Of a stretch of DNA of 33,183 nt, positions 22,202 through 32,300 are shown in pieces. Origin of the DNA: Bacteroidota bacterium (GTDB lineage Bacteria; Bacteroidota; Bacteroidia; Flavobacteriales; Flavobacteriaceae); NCBI GenBank assembly GCA_023457535.1, contig JAEWLN010000121.1:1-33183 (forward strand). The letters are read 5' to 3'. A program made the translations under genes and the position numbers. Below the pieces are notes generated by a model. The model was given only the letters and a program-made list of their open reading frames with translations, was not told the origin of the DNA and searched no databases. Within the stretch, counting starts at the first letter, position 1; each line of letters starts with the position of its first letter.

Positions 22202-24019
22202 TTAATGATGTAATTCTTCTTCTCCCTCTTTCATAGGGATGTGCTGTGGTACGAAATCGACGTCATGGCCCGGTTTCGAATAATCGTAAGGCCAACGGTG
22301 TACTTCAGGGATTTCGCCCGGCCAGTTTCCATGCATATGTTCCACCGGCGCGGTCCACTCGAGCGTTGTGGAACGCCACGGGTTTTGCTCGGAACGCTTG
22401 CCGTAGAAAATACTTGAAAAGAAATTATACAGGAACACCAATTGGAACGCACCGCCCACAAGGGCAAACAACGTGATCAATACGTTGACATCCTGCAATT
22501 CGTCAAACAACGGAAATGCGGTGTTGGTGTAGTAACGTCTTGGAAGACCTGCCAGACCGATGAAGTGCATTGGGAAAAATACGCCGTACGCACAAACCGT
22601 CGTCACCCAAAAATGGACATAACCGAGGTTTTTATTGAGCATACGCCCGAACATTTTAGGATACCAGTGATAGATCCCGGCGAACATTCCGTAAAGCGCA
22701 GAGATACCCATTACCAGGTGGAAGTGCGCCACAACGAAATACGTATCGTGAACGTTGATATCGAGCGTCGAGTCGCCAAGGATGATACCGGTAAGACCTC
22801 CGGTAATGAATGTCGATACAAAGCCCATGGAGTACAACATCGCAGGGTTCATCTGGAGGTTTCCTTTCCAAAGCGTCGTGATCCAGTTAAAGGCTTTTAC
22901 CGCAGACGGGATCGCGATCAACAGCGTCGTAAAGGTAAACACCGATCCGAGGAACGGGTTCATACCGGACATAAACATGTGGTGGCCCCACACGATCGTC
23001 GACAAAAATGCAATAGCTAAAATCGACATGATCATCGCACGGTAACCAAAGATCGGCTTGCGCGAGTTGGTCGCCATGATTTCCGATACCAGACCCATCG
23101 CAGGCAAGATAACGATATATACTTCAGGGTGTCCGAGGAACCAGAACAAGTGCTCGAACAACACCGGTGAACCGCCCTGGTAGTGCAATACTTCGCCGGC
23201 GATGTAAATGTCAGAAAGGAAGAACGACGTTCCGAAGCTTCTGTCCATGATCAGGAGCAAAGCTGCAGATAACAACACCGGGAACGAAATGATACCGATG
23301 ATTGCCGTGATAAAGAACGACCAGATCGTCAGTGGCAATCTTGTCATCGACATCCCTTTGGTACGCAGGTTCAATACTGTAACCACGTAATTGAGTGAAC
23401 CCATCAGGGAAGAAGCGATAAATACCGCCATCGAAACGAGCCACAAAGTCATCCCCGCGCCTGATCCGCCAATGGCTTGCGGCAACGCAGAAAGCGGCGG
23501 ATAAATCGTCCATCCTGCAGAAGCAGGACCCGCCTCTACAAATAATGAACAAACCATGATGACAGACGAGGTAAAGAACAACCAGTACGAAATCATGTTC
23601 AGGAACCCGGACGCCATATCGCGCGCCCCGATTTGCAACGGGATCAACAGGTTACTAAAGGTTCCGGAAAGTCCGGCCGTAAGTACAAAGAATACCATGA
23701 TGGTACCGTGGATGGTCACAAGGGCCAGATACATATCGTTGTTCATGACGCCATTCGGAGCGTGGTCGCCAAGGAAAAAGCTGAATACTTTAAATGACTC
23801 TTCCGGCCAGGCAAGTTGCATACGGAACAACATCGACATACCCACCCCGATAACACCCATGATAATACCGGTAATCAGGTATTGCTTGGCGATCATCTTG
23901 TGGTCGATACTGAAAATGTATTTCGTGATGAACGTATCCTTATGATGGTGTTCATGGCCGTGATCGTGGTCGTGTGAATGGTCGTGATCGTGTCCGTGAT
24001 CGTGAGCTAATGCTGACAT
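22202..24019 (-). CDS. Cytochrome c oxidase subunit I (aa3-type, A family) with His-rich N-terminus
   Basis: This 605-residue catalytic subunit carries low-spin heme, the heme-copper oxygen-reducing site and twelve or more helices. Ligands seen are H104 (VTIHGT, low-spin heme), H297 and crosslinked Y301 in GHPEVY, H346-H347 in WGHHMF (CuB), and H432 and H434 in VVAHFHLVMG. The Glu and Tyr of HPEVY place it in the A family. The first 26 residues contain 12 His and five Asp before the conserved KDTFITKYIFSIDHK. This extension is probably soluble and could bind metal. It lies 29 bp after cox2 and is the last gene of the operon. The usual symbols are ctaD or coxA. Confidence 0.96.
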   Translation of the reverse strand: MSALAHDHGHDHDHSHDHDHGHEHHHKDTFITKYIFSIDHKMIAKQYLITGIIMGVIGVGMSMLFRMQLAWPEESFKVFSFFLGDHAPNGVMNNDMYLALVTIHGTIMVFFVLTAGLSGTFSNLLIPLQIGARDMASGFLNMISYWLFFTSSVIMVCSLFVEAGPASAGWTIYPPLSALPQAIGGSGAGMTLWLVSMAVFIASSLMGSLNYVVTVLNLRTKGMSMTRLPLTIWSFFITAIIGIISFPVLLSAALLLIMDRSFGTSFFLSDIYIAGEVLHYQGGSPVLFEHLFWFLGHPEVYIVILPAMGLVSEIMATNSRKPIFGYRAMIMSILAIAFLSTIVWGHHMFMSGMNPFLGSVFTFTTLLIAIPSAVKAFNWITTLWKGNLQMNPAMLYSMGFVSTFITGGLTGIILGDSTLDINVHDTYFVVAHFHLVMGISALYGMFAGIYHWYPKMFGRMLNKNLGYVHFWVTTVCAYGVFFPMHFIGLAGLPRRYYTNTAFPLFDELQDVNVLITLFALVGGAFQLVFLYNFFSSIFYGKRSEQNPWRSTTLEWTAPVEHMHGNWPGEIPEVHRWPYDYSKPGHDVDFVPQHIPMKEGEEELHH

Positions 24020-24048
24020 ATTGTGTACTTTTAGTTCTTTTTAATGAA

Positions 24049-25215
24049 TTATTTTGCAGCTACGGCTTTGGCTACTGCAGTCGTATCTTTGCCTTTGGCC
24101 GTATCTTGGGCGGCACCTGCGGCCTCACCTTCGGCCGGGGTGGCCTGCGAAGCTTTGATCTCCTCTGCAAGCGTCGGCTTTTCGGCCAGCCACTTTTTAA
24201 ATTCTTCAGGTGTGTCTACTACCACTTTCATTTGCATGTTGTAGTGCGAAGATCCGCAAATCTTGTTACACAGCAACAGGTAATCGAACGTGTAAGGATC
24301 GAGCGGCTGTCCGCCTTTAGCAACGATTTCCTGGCTTCTCTTGGCGCGGATCTGGTTGATGTTGGCAACCTTTTCCTTCATAAAGTCCATGTCGCGCATT
24401 TCTGCCGTGGTGTAGATCGGTTCAAACGCAAATTCGGTGACCATGCCCGGAACACAGTTCATCTGTGCGCGAAAATGCGGGAAATAAGCCGAGTGCAATA
24501 CATCCTGGGAGCGGAATTTGAACAATACCTTTTTTCCTTTTGGCAGGTGGAGTTCCGATGCGATTTTGTCATCCTGTGCGTTCGGATCGGCAAGGTCCAC
24601 ACCCAGCGTGTTGACGCCCTCGATGTAACGCACGTTTGCTTTTCCGAGCACATCGTCCTCACCGGAATAACGCGCGGTCCATTTGAACTGCTGTGCGTAC
24701 ACTTCAACGATCATGACGTCCTCTTCTTTTTCGTCGACAAACATAATGTTGGTCCAGGCGTACAATCCGTAGAGGATCAAACCGGCCAGAACGACCGCAG
24801 GAATTACGGACCAAACAAACTCGAGCTTGTCGTTATCGGCAAAATACAACGCCTTTCTGTCTTTGTTACCTCTGTATTTAAAAGCAAAATAGTGCAACAG
24901 GAACTGCGTAATGGTTTGTACGATGAACAACAACACCCAGGTAATGTTCATGAGGTTGTCGACCAATCCACCGTGTGCCGATGCCGGCGTACCCAAAACG
25001 AAATGGCCCCATTTGATCAAGCCGTATATTGTAAGGATATAGATGAAAGCCAAAAAGACAAACATCAGGTATCCTTGGATATTATTATCCTTGTCATTGG
25101 CGATCTGCGAATTATTTGCCTTGGCCGCGATTTGCGTCAGATCAAATATTTTCGTCAGCTGCCAGAGCGCAACGGCTAATAAGACTAAAACTATAATTAC
25201 CAACAAACTTGTCAT
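24049..25215 (-). CDS. Cytochrome c oxidase subunit II (CuA-binding)
   Basis: This 388-residue subunit takes electrons into the binuclear CuA centre. Four hydrophobic segments are seen: an extra N-terminal one (4-20), then about 49-68, 92-111 and 137-157, followed by the periplasmic cupredoxin domain. CuA ligands are H241 (DVLHSAYFPHF), C316, C320, H324 and M327 in CNKICGSSHYNM. The usual CxExC spacing is kept, but the Glu (whose backbone binds copper) is Lys318. The C-terminal 35-40 residues are Ala- and Thr-rich low complexity. It lies between actF (19 bp upstream) and cox1. The usual symbols are ctaC or coxB. Confidence 0.95.
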   Translation of the reverse strand: MTSLLVIIVLVLLAVALWQLTKIFDLTQIAAKANNSQIANDKDNNIQGYLMFVFLAFIYILTIYGLIKWGHFVLGTPASAHGGLVDNLMNITWVLLFIVQTITQFLLHYFAFKYRGNKDRKALYFADNDKLEFVWSVIPAVVLAGLILYGLYAWTNIMFVDEKEEDVMIVEVYAQQFKWTARYSGEDDVLGKANVRYIEGVNTLGVDLADPNAQDDKIASELHLPKGKKVLFKFRSQDVLHSAYFPHFRAQMNCVPGMVTEFAFEPIYTTAEMRDMDFMKEKVANINQIRAKRSQEIVAKGGQPLDPYTFDYLLLCNKICGSSHYNMQMKVVVDTPEEFKKWLAEKPTLAEEIKASQATPAEGEAAGAAQDTAKGKDTTAVAKAVAAK

Positions 25216-25234
25216 CTGTTTTTTGCTTTAAATA

Positions 25235-26809
25235 TTAATAATGAAAATGTTTACTTTCTTCGATGAACGGGTTGCGTTTTGGCAGCAGCGGCACTTTGGT
25301 AAGCGCGGTGAACACTACAAAAATGAACAGTCCGAGGAAGAAACACACCGATGCGATCTCCGGAATACCAATGAACCATTGTGTACCCACCGTAGCCGGC
25401 ATGATCATGTTAAAGAAGTCGATGTAGTGACCGCACAGGATCACCACGCCCGCCATGACCAAAACCCATGAGATGCGTTTGAAGTCGGTGTTGATAAGGA
25501 TCAGGATCGGGAATACAAAGTTCATCACGACAGCGCCCCAGAACGGCAGCGTGTAATCGTTGATGCGCGTGACGAAATACGTAACTTCTTCAGGGATATT
25601 GGCGTACCAGATCAACATGAATTGCGAGAACCAGAGGTAGGTCCAGAACACGGAGATACCGAACATGAACTTGGCCAAATCGTGGATGTGGCTTGTATTG
25701 ACATACTCGAGGTAACCTTTGCTTTTCAGATACAACGTGATCATACAGATCGTCGTGATTCCACTTACGAAGAAGCTCGCAAATACATACCATCCAAATA
25801 AGGTCGAGAACCAGTGCGGGTCAACAGACATGATCCAGTCCCAGGACATGATTGATTCCGACACAATGAAAAACACGAGGAATCCGGCAGACATCTTGAA
25901 CACTTTTTTGTAATTCGAGTCATCGTTGGCTTCGTCCTGCGCCAATTGACCTTTTCTTGCAAAATGACGGTAAAGGTTCCATCCGATAAGGAAGATCGCA
26001 GCGCGGATCAGCCAGAACGTTACATTCAAATAACCTGATTTGTTAGCGATGAGTTTGTCGTAATTAGGGCTTGCAGGGTCAGTGATGCCATCGGCCATCC
26101 ACACGAACAGATGGTTGAAATGGAATGCGCTCATAAGCAAAAGGATAAAGAAAATAACCGATGCTACGGGCAAATAAGCCGTGATGCCTTCCATTACGCG
26201 GAACAATACCGGAGACCATCCGGCCTGCGCCACCTGCTGGATCGCATAGAACGCAAGAACGCCCATCGACAGCAAAAGGAAAAAGATACAGGCCACATAC
26301 AGCGCTGCCCATGGTTTGTTTTGCAATTGGTGCAATACGTGGTTCAGGTGCTTTTCGTGCTCGGCATGTGCGTCAACAACCTCTGCCTTGTGCTTGCGGA
26401 TGCCCAGATCTTCAGCTGCTTGTGGTTGTACCGGAGCGGCAGATGCGACTGCAATAGTATCGACATGTATGGAATCCAAAGCTGTATCGGCCGCCTGAGC
26501 AGGTGCTGCATGCGCAGTTGCTGCAGCCGGAGCCTGGACTTCGTGACCTTCGGTAACTTTAGCGTGGCTGTCCTTGTCATGTTGTTCGCCTACCGGCAAA
26601 GCGGCATTGTCATGACCGGCCTCCCCGTGACCCGACTGATGACCTGCGGCCTCGTGGCCACCGCCGTGTCCGTGATCTTCGGCAGCAAGGATTGCCTCGA
26701 CTTCTTTGATGTCTTTTGGTGCAGTTAAAAACCCATATCCGATTCCGAGCAGTCCGACGACCATCAGAATCAAAGAAAATGTTTTTAATTTACTTGAAAA
26801 TGTGTACAT
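25235..26809 (-). CDS. actF: Alternative Complex III subunit ActF (NrfD-like, quinol:cytochrome c oxidoreductase)
   Basis: This 524-residue membrane protein has an N-terminal helix (about 11-29), a long soluble insertion, and a C-terminal bundle of about nine helices from residue 167 onward. The insertion (about 45-162) has 17 His and many Ala, and begins DHGHGGGHEAAGHQSGHGEAGH. The helical part matches the ActF/NrfD-like subunit of ACIII, with segments such as SESIMSWDWIMSVDPHWFSTLFGWY (residues 304-328). ActF pairs with ActC in the membrane domain and helps form the quinol pathway. It lies 26 bp after actE, and cox2 follows after 19 bp. Confidence 0.9.
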   Translation of the reverse strand: MYTFSSKLKTFSLILMVVGLLGIGYGFLTAPKDIKEVEAILAAEDHGHGGGHEAAGHQSGHGEAGHDNAALPVGEQHDKDSHAKVTEGHEVQAPAAATAHAAPAQAADTALDSIHVDTIAVASAAPVQPQAAEDLGIRKHKAEVVDAHAEHEKHLNHVLHQLQNKPWAALYVACIFFLLLSMGVLAFYAIQQVAQAGWSPVLFRVMEGITAYLPVASVIFFILLLMSAFHFNHLFVWMADGITDPASPNYDKLIANKSGYLNVTFWLIRAAIFLIGWNLYRHFARKGQLAQDEANDDSNYKKVFKMSAGFLVFFIVSESIMSWDWIMSVDPHWFSTLFGWYVFASFFVSGITTICMITLYLKSKGYLEYVNTSHIHDLAKFMFGISVFWTYLWFSQFMLIWYANIPEEVTYFVTRINDYTLPFWGAVVMNFVFPILILINTDFKRISWVLVMAGVVILCGHYIDFFNMIMPATVGTQWFIGIPEIASVCFFLGLFIFVVFTALTKVPLLPKRNPFIEESKHFHY

Positions 26810-26835
26810 ATCTATTGCAATCAGTTTGTTCTACA

Positions 26836-27381
26836 TTATTTGTTTTTGAGTTCCATCACGTAGGCCGCTACCATCCAGCGCTCTTTGGCGGTGAGTTGGT
26901 TCGCATGTGAACCCATGGCGTTGAGGCCGTAAGTTTGTACGTGGAACACGCTGCCTTCTGTGATGACGCGGTCTTTGTAGCTTGGTACCCCGAGGAATTT
27001 CTCCTGCTTGACGAGTTTTCCTTTTCCGTCACCTGCAGAACCGTGGCAAATGGCACAGTAGATTTCGTACAAGCCCTTGGCTTTTTCCATGTCGGCTTCC
27101 GAAAGTGCACCAATCGGCGACTGGAGATTGGCTTTGGCTGCCTCATAACCTTCGGTCGTATTGGGATAATCGTAAACGTCAAACCCGCGTTTCAATGTTC
27201 CCATCGGGGGCAATTGGGCTTCTTTTCCGTTCTTGAAAGCATCGGACTCTGCGTAGGTCTCATACGATACGGCCTCATACATGTTCGGCATGTACTGGTA
27301 GTTCGGCTTCTTGGTGTCCTGGCAAGACGAAGCGAAAATCGCGATCCCTGCTAAAAGTGCTATATTATATACCCTTTTCAT
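26836..27381 (-). CDS. actE: Alternative Complex III subunit ActE (monoheme c-type cytochrome lipoprotein)
   Basis: This 181-residue exported protein has a lipoprotein signal ending FASSC with acylated C20. It carries one heme c motif, CAICH (C109, C112, H113), with M156 (GLNAMGSH) as the likely sixth ligand. The class I cytochrome fold continues through MVAAYVMELK at the end. ActE sits on the periplasmic side of ACIII and passes electrons from ActA and ActB towards the oxidase. It follows actD after a 3-bp gap and precedes actF. Confidence 0.92.
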   Translation of the reverse strand: MKRVYNIALLAGIAIFASSCQDTKKPNYQYMPNMYEAVSYETYAESDAFKNGKEAQLPPMGTLKRGFDVYDYPNTTEGYEAAKANLQSPIGALSEADMEKAKGLYEIYCAICHGSAGDGKGKLVKQEKFLGVPSYKDRVITEGSVFHVQTYGLNAMGSHANQLTAKERWMVAAYVMELKNK

Positions 27382-27384
27382 AGA

Positions 27385-27912
27385 TTAATGCTTTTCAATT
27401 ACTTTAACTTCAACTGCACCGGTCTTCTCGAAAAAAGACACCATGTCGTCCTCGTTGCCATTTACGGAAACCTCCATCAGGAAGTGGTCGTCGGTGGTTC
27501 TTACATCCGGGTTTTCGGCTTGTTTGAACGGCCACAATTTACTTCTCATGTAAAACGTGATCACCATTAAGTGCGCAGCAAAGAACACTGTCATCTCAAA
27601 CATGACCGGAACGAAAGCCGGCATGTTCTGGATGTAGCTGAAACTTGGTTTACCGCCAATGTCCTGCGGCCAGTCTGAAATCATGATGTTGTTCATCATC
27701 CACGTCGCGGTAGACAAACCGATACAGCCGTAGATGAATGCGCAGATCGCCAATCTTGTTGGATTGAGTCCCATCGCTTTATCGAGTCCGTGAACCGGAA
27801 ACGGCGTGTATACTTCTTCGATGTGATGGTGTGCTTTGCGCGTTTGTTTTACCGCGTCCATCAAGACGTCATCGTCATTGTAAAGGGCGTGTATAACTTT
27901 ATTAGTGCTCAT
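27385..27912 (-). CDS. actD: Alternative Complex III subunit ActD (DUF3341 family)
   Basis: This 175-residue protein has a cytosolic N-terminal part with the family motif VYTPFPVHGLDKAMG (about 35-49), then two transmembrane helices (about 57-73 and 98-122), then a soluble tail. DUF3341 proteins are the ActD subunit, which anchors the membrane domain of ACIII. Its start overlaps the actC stop by 11 bp, consistent with coupled translation. The segment PVMFEMTVFFAAHLM is typical of helix 2. No cofactor motif is present, as expected. Confidence 0.9.
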   Translation of the reverse strand: MSTNKVIHALYNDDDVLMDAVKQTRKAHHHIEEVYTPFPVHGLDKAMGLNPTRLAICAFIYGCIGLSTATWMMNNIMISDWPQDIGGKPSFSYIQNMPAFVPVMFEMTVFFAAHLMVITFYMRSKLWPFKQAENPDVRTTDDHFLMEVSVNGNEDDMVSFFEKTGAVEVKVIEKH

Positions 27913-29308
27913 GGTGCGAGTGTTTATTAGCTTCTCTTTCTCTCTTATAGTTTTCTCCCGATGTTTTCAGGATCGTCTTGACTTCGGCCTGTGCAATTAC
28001 CGGGAAGGTACGTGCGTAAAGCAGGAACAATACAAAGAAGAATCCGATGGTTCCGATGAAGATTCCGATATCGACAAACGTTGGCGAGAACATCGTCCAT
28101 GAAGACGGCAGGTAATCGCGGTGCAACGAAGTCACGATGATCACAAAACGCTCAAACCACATTCCGATGTTTACGACAATCGAAATCACAAACGAGAACA
28201 TGATCGAGGTTCTGAGTTTTTTGAACCACATGAACTGCGGCGAGAACACGTTGCACGTCATCATCGACCAGTAAGCCCACCAGTAAGGTCCGGTAGCGCG
28301 GTTCAGGAACGCGTACTGCTCGTATTCCACACCTGAGTACCATGCGATGAACAATTCGGTGATGTAGGCCACACCTACGATCGATCCGGTGATCATGATA
28401 ATGATGTTCATGAGTTCGATGTGCTGGATGGTGATGTACGCTTCCATATTACACACTTTTCTCATGATGATAAGCAGCGTGTTTACCATCGCAAATCCTG
28501 AGAATACCGCTCCGGCAACGAAGTACGGCGGGAAGATGGTGGTGTGCCATCCCGGAATGACCGAGGTAGCAAAGTCAAATGATACAATGGTGTGTACAGA
28601 AAGTACAAGTGGCGTTGCCAAACCGGCCAAAACGAGGGAAACTTCCTCAAAACGCTGCCAGTCTTTGGCGCGGCCGGACCATCCGAAAGACAAGATGGTG
28701 TAGATTCTTTTTGTAAAAGGAGTGATTGCGCGGTCGCGAAGCATCGCAAAATCCGGCAAAAGTCCTGTCCACCAGAAAACGAGTGATACAGAGAGGTAGG
28801 TCGAAATCGCAAATACGTCCCAAAGGAGTGGCGAGTTGAAGTTGACCCACAAAGACCCGAATTGGTTCGGGATCGGAAGCGTCCAGTAAGCGAGCCACGG
28901 TCGGCCCATGTGGATGATCGGGAAAAGTCCTGCCTGGACAACAGAGAAAATCGTCATGGCTTCTGCCGAACGGTTAATGGCCATTCTCCATTTTTGGCGG
29001 AACAACAAGAGTACGGCCGAGATCAGCGTACCGGCGTGCCCGATACCAACCCACCAAACGAAGTTGGTGATGTCCCATGCCCAACCGACGGTCTTGTTCA
29101 ATCCCCAGGTTCCGATACCGGTCGAGATGGTGTAGATGATACAACCGACGCCCCAAAGGAATGCGGCGAGCGCGATTAAAAATACTGTCCACCATTGCTT
29201 GTTGGCACGGCCCTCGACAGGCGCGGCGATGTCCACTGTTACATCGTGATAATTTTTATCACCTATAACCAACGGTTTTCTAATGGGTGCTTCGTAGTGA
29301 GACGACAT
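27902..29308 (-). CDS. actC: Alternative Complex III subunit ActC (NrfD/PsrC-like membrane subunit)
   Basis: This 468-residue integral membrane protein of the NrfD family has about ten predicted helices. Matches include VGIGHAGTLISAVLLLFRQKWR (the quinol-site helix with H115), PIIHMGRPW and SVHTIVSFDFA. Along with ActF it forms the quinol-oxidising membrane domain of ACIII, linked to ActB. The C-terminal tail is charged and His-containing (KHSHHEH). It is 35 bp after actB, with actD overlapping its 3' end. Confidence 0.94.
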   Translation of the reverse strand: MSSHYEAPIRKPLVIGDKNYHDVTVDIAAPVEGRANKQWWTVFLIALAAFLWGVGCIIYTISTGIGTWGLNKTVGWAWDITNFVWWVGIGHAGTLISAVLLLFRQKWRMAINRSAEAMTIFSVVQAGLFPIIHMGRPWLAYWTLPIPNQFGSLWVNFNSPLLWDVFAISTYLSVSLVFWWTGLLPDFAMLRDRAITPFTKRIYTILSFGWSGRAKDWQRFEEVSLVLAGLATPLVLSVHTIVSFDFATSVIPGWHTTIFPPYFVAGAVFSGFAMVNTLLIIMRKVCNMEAYITIQHIELMNIIIMITGSIVGVAYITELFIAWYSGVEYEQYAFLNRATGPYWWAYWSMMTCNVFSPQFMWFKKLRTSIMFSFVISIVVNIGMWFERFVIIVTSLHRDYLPSSWTMFSPTFVDIGIFIGTIGFFFVLFLLYARTFPVIAQAEVKTILKTSGENYKREREANKHSHHEH

Positions 29309-29343
29309 AATCCTTTATCTTGTTTTCTTAATAATTTACTTTA

Positions 29344-32300
29344 CTAGCTGTTTCTGACTTTGACGTGATAAAACACATTCGGCTTGGTGCCTACGTGCTC
29401 GAGCAAGTGATACATTCTGTCGCTTTCGGCCAGTTGTGCCACTTTATCTGTTTTATTGTTCACATCGCCAAAGACCATCGCCCCTGATGAACAGGCAGCA
29501 GAACAAGCGACTTCAAATTCGTCAACATTGACCGGACGTCCCTCGCGCTTGGCAGTCAGGATCGTACCTTGTGTTTTCTGGATACAGAACGAACACTTCT
29601 CCATGACCCCGCGCGAACGCACGTTTACATCAGGATTCAATACCATACGGCCCAGATCGTCGTTCATGTGGAAGTCGAATTCGCTGTTCTTGTTGTACAG
29701 GAACCAGTTGAAACGACGCACTTTGTACGGACAGTTGTTTGCGCAGTAACGCGTTCCGATACAACGGTTGTAAGCCATGTGGTTGTGCCCCTGACGCGAG
29801 TGCGACGTAGCGGCCACCGGGCAAACCGTTTCACACGGTGCGTGGTTACAGTGCTGGCACATGACCGGCTGGAATGCCACCTGCGGGTTGTCTGCAGGAT
29901 TTTCCATTTCGCCAAATCCGCCCAGCGATCCTTTTTCGCCAAACAGCCCGTCGAAGTTGTTTTTCTTTTCGTTGTCTTTTGCGAAAGTTTCCTCCGATGA
30001 ATAATAGCGGTCGATGCGCAACCAGTGCATATCGCGGCTTCTTCTGACCTCAGATTTACCTACGACGGGAACGTTGTTCTCCGCATGACAGGCGATCACA
30101 CACGCACCGCAACCGGTACAGGCATTGAGGTCGATCGAAAGATTGAAGTGGTGCCCTACCGAGCTATCGAAAGATTCCCACAAATCGACAGTCGTAGCCG
30201 GCACTTCCTCGTGGTCGAGCGACACGACCGGAACCGGATTCCATACTTCTGCTTCTTCCTTGTTATAAATGTCAAGTGTGGTTTCCTTGATGATATCGCC
30301 GCGGCCCATGAGTGTTTTCTGACCCTGTACGCAAGCAAATTCATGATTCCCACCCGCTTCTTTGATCGTAGCGGCCTGGACGTTGTTGAAACCTTTATAC
30401 AATACGTAGGCGTTGACCCCTACTTTCATTTCGTCTTTCATAGACGCTGTACGGCCATAACCCACAGCGAGTCCCAAAGTGCCTTTCGCCTGTCCTGGCT
30501 GAATGATGACCGGCACGTTTTCGAGCGTAGTGCCGCCTACGGTAATGTTGGCGTAGCTTCCATCAAGACCTCCGTTGGCCACGATTTCATTGTATAAACC
30601 AAGACTTTCGGCATCGGCTCTTGAAACTGTTACATAATTGTCCCAGGACACGCGTGTGATCGGATCCGGGAATTCCTGAAGCCACGGGTTGCTGGCCTGT
30701 TGACCATCGCCGAGACCTGTTTTGGTGTACAAGTGCAATTCAAAACCACCCGACGGCTTGGTTTGGGCCAACGCAGCAGCAGCAGCACCAAAATTGGCAC
30801 CGCCCGCAGACGAAACAGCCGTCGCAGCACCTACGTAAATTCCGTCGTGCAGCACTTTGTTCCACGTCGATCCGCCAATGATCCCGGAAGCAGTTGCTTT
30901 AAGGTAATCATAGTACGTACCCGGCGTTCCGTTCCACGACATCAGCGCTTCCTGGAACTGCTTGGTATTGAAAATCGGACGGATGGTAGGTTGGGTCAGC
31001 GCATACGTGCCTTTGATAAGCTCTGCATCGCCCCATGATTCAAGGTAATGCGGCGCAGCGGCTGCAATGGTAGTCAATGAAGCGGTTTCGTCCTCTTTCA
31101 GTGAAAAGGCAACCGATGTTTTTACTTTTTTGAGACCATCGGCAAATTCTTTCCCGTTTGGCAATGTATACACCGGGTTGACACCGCTCATGATCAGCGT
31201 GCTGACCGATCCGGCGTTCATATCGGCAACCAATTGGGCAACCTTTGCGTTCGACCCTTTGCGAATCTGACGCGTGCCTGCCGTTGTAAAGGCCTCGCTT
31301 TGCAGCGCTTGGTTGATCGCCAGGACGAGCAGTTGCGCGTTTTTGTCCTCAAGACCCGACACCAGAACACCTTTGCTACCGGCCGCTTTAAGCTGCTGAG
31401 CCACTTTGGCGACGGCGTCTTCCTGGGCAATCTTGCCCGTGGCTACACCTGATCCGGTAACCGCGTTGTAAATCTTGACCAGGGCGAGTTTTTGGTCGGC
31501 GGCAGTCATCGCAAAACGCTTGTCTGCAGCAGCACCTGTCAGCGACATATTGGCTTCCATCGCGATGTGACGCGACATTTGGCCGTTTCTCGGGATCCTG
31601 CCTTTGGCATATCCTGAATCGTAGTTGCCACCTTGCCAGTCTCCGAGGAAATCGGCACCGATCGAAACGATCAGGTTGGCTTTTGAAAAGTCATAATCAA
31701 CCAACGCGCGCTCGCCATAAACTGCCTCGAATGCATCGAGCGCCTCAGACGATGAAACCGCATCGTAAACCACGTGTTTGGCGTTTGGATTTTTAGCGAG
31801 GAATTCCGCGATCAGTTTTTCTGTCGACGGGCTCGCCAGCGTATTGGTAAGAAGCACGGTCTGGCCTCCAAGAGCCAAAGCCGATTTGATTTTGCTGTCT
31901 ACATCGGACCATGATGCCGCCTTTCCTGCGATTTTTGGCTCCTTCAGACGCATGCTGTCATACATCGACAAAACCGAGGCGTGGATTCTGGCGTTGGCCG
32001 AGAATTTCGCCCCTGGCAAAGTGTTGTTCTCAATTTTGATTGGACGCCCCTCGCGGGTTTTCACCAAAATGTTGGCGAAATCGAATCCGTCGAATACGGT
32101 GGTGGCATAAAAATCCCAGACACCCGGAATAATCTGCTCAGGCTGCACCACGTACGGAATCGATTTGTGCACCGGGCCCTCACAGGCCGCCAGCGTCGCA
32201 GCTGCCGTACTGAACCCGACGTACTTCAGGAAATCCCGTCGTGAAGTGCCGCTCTCAGAAAGCGACGCCTTGTCCCCAAGGAATTGCTCCGTCGGGATTT

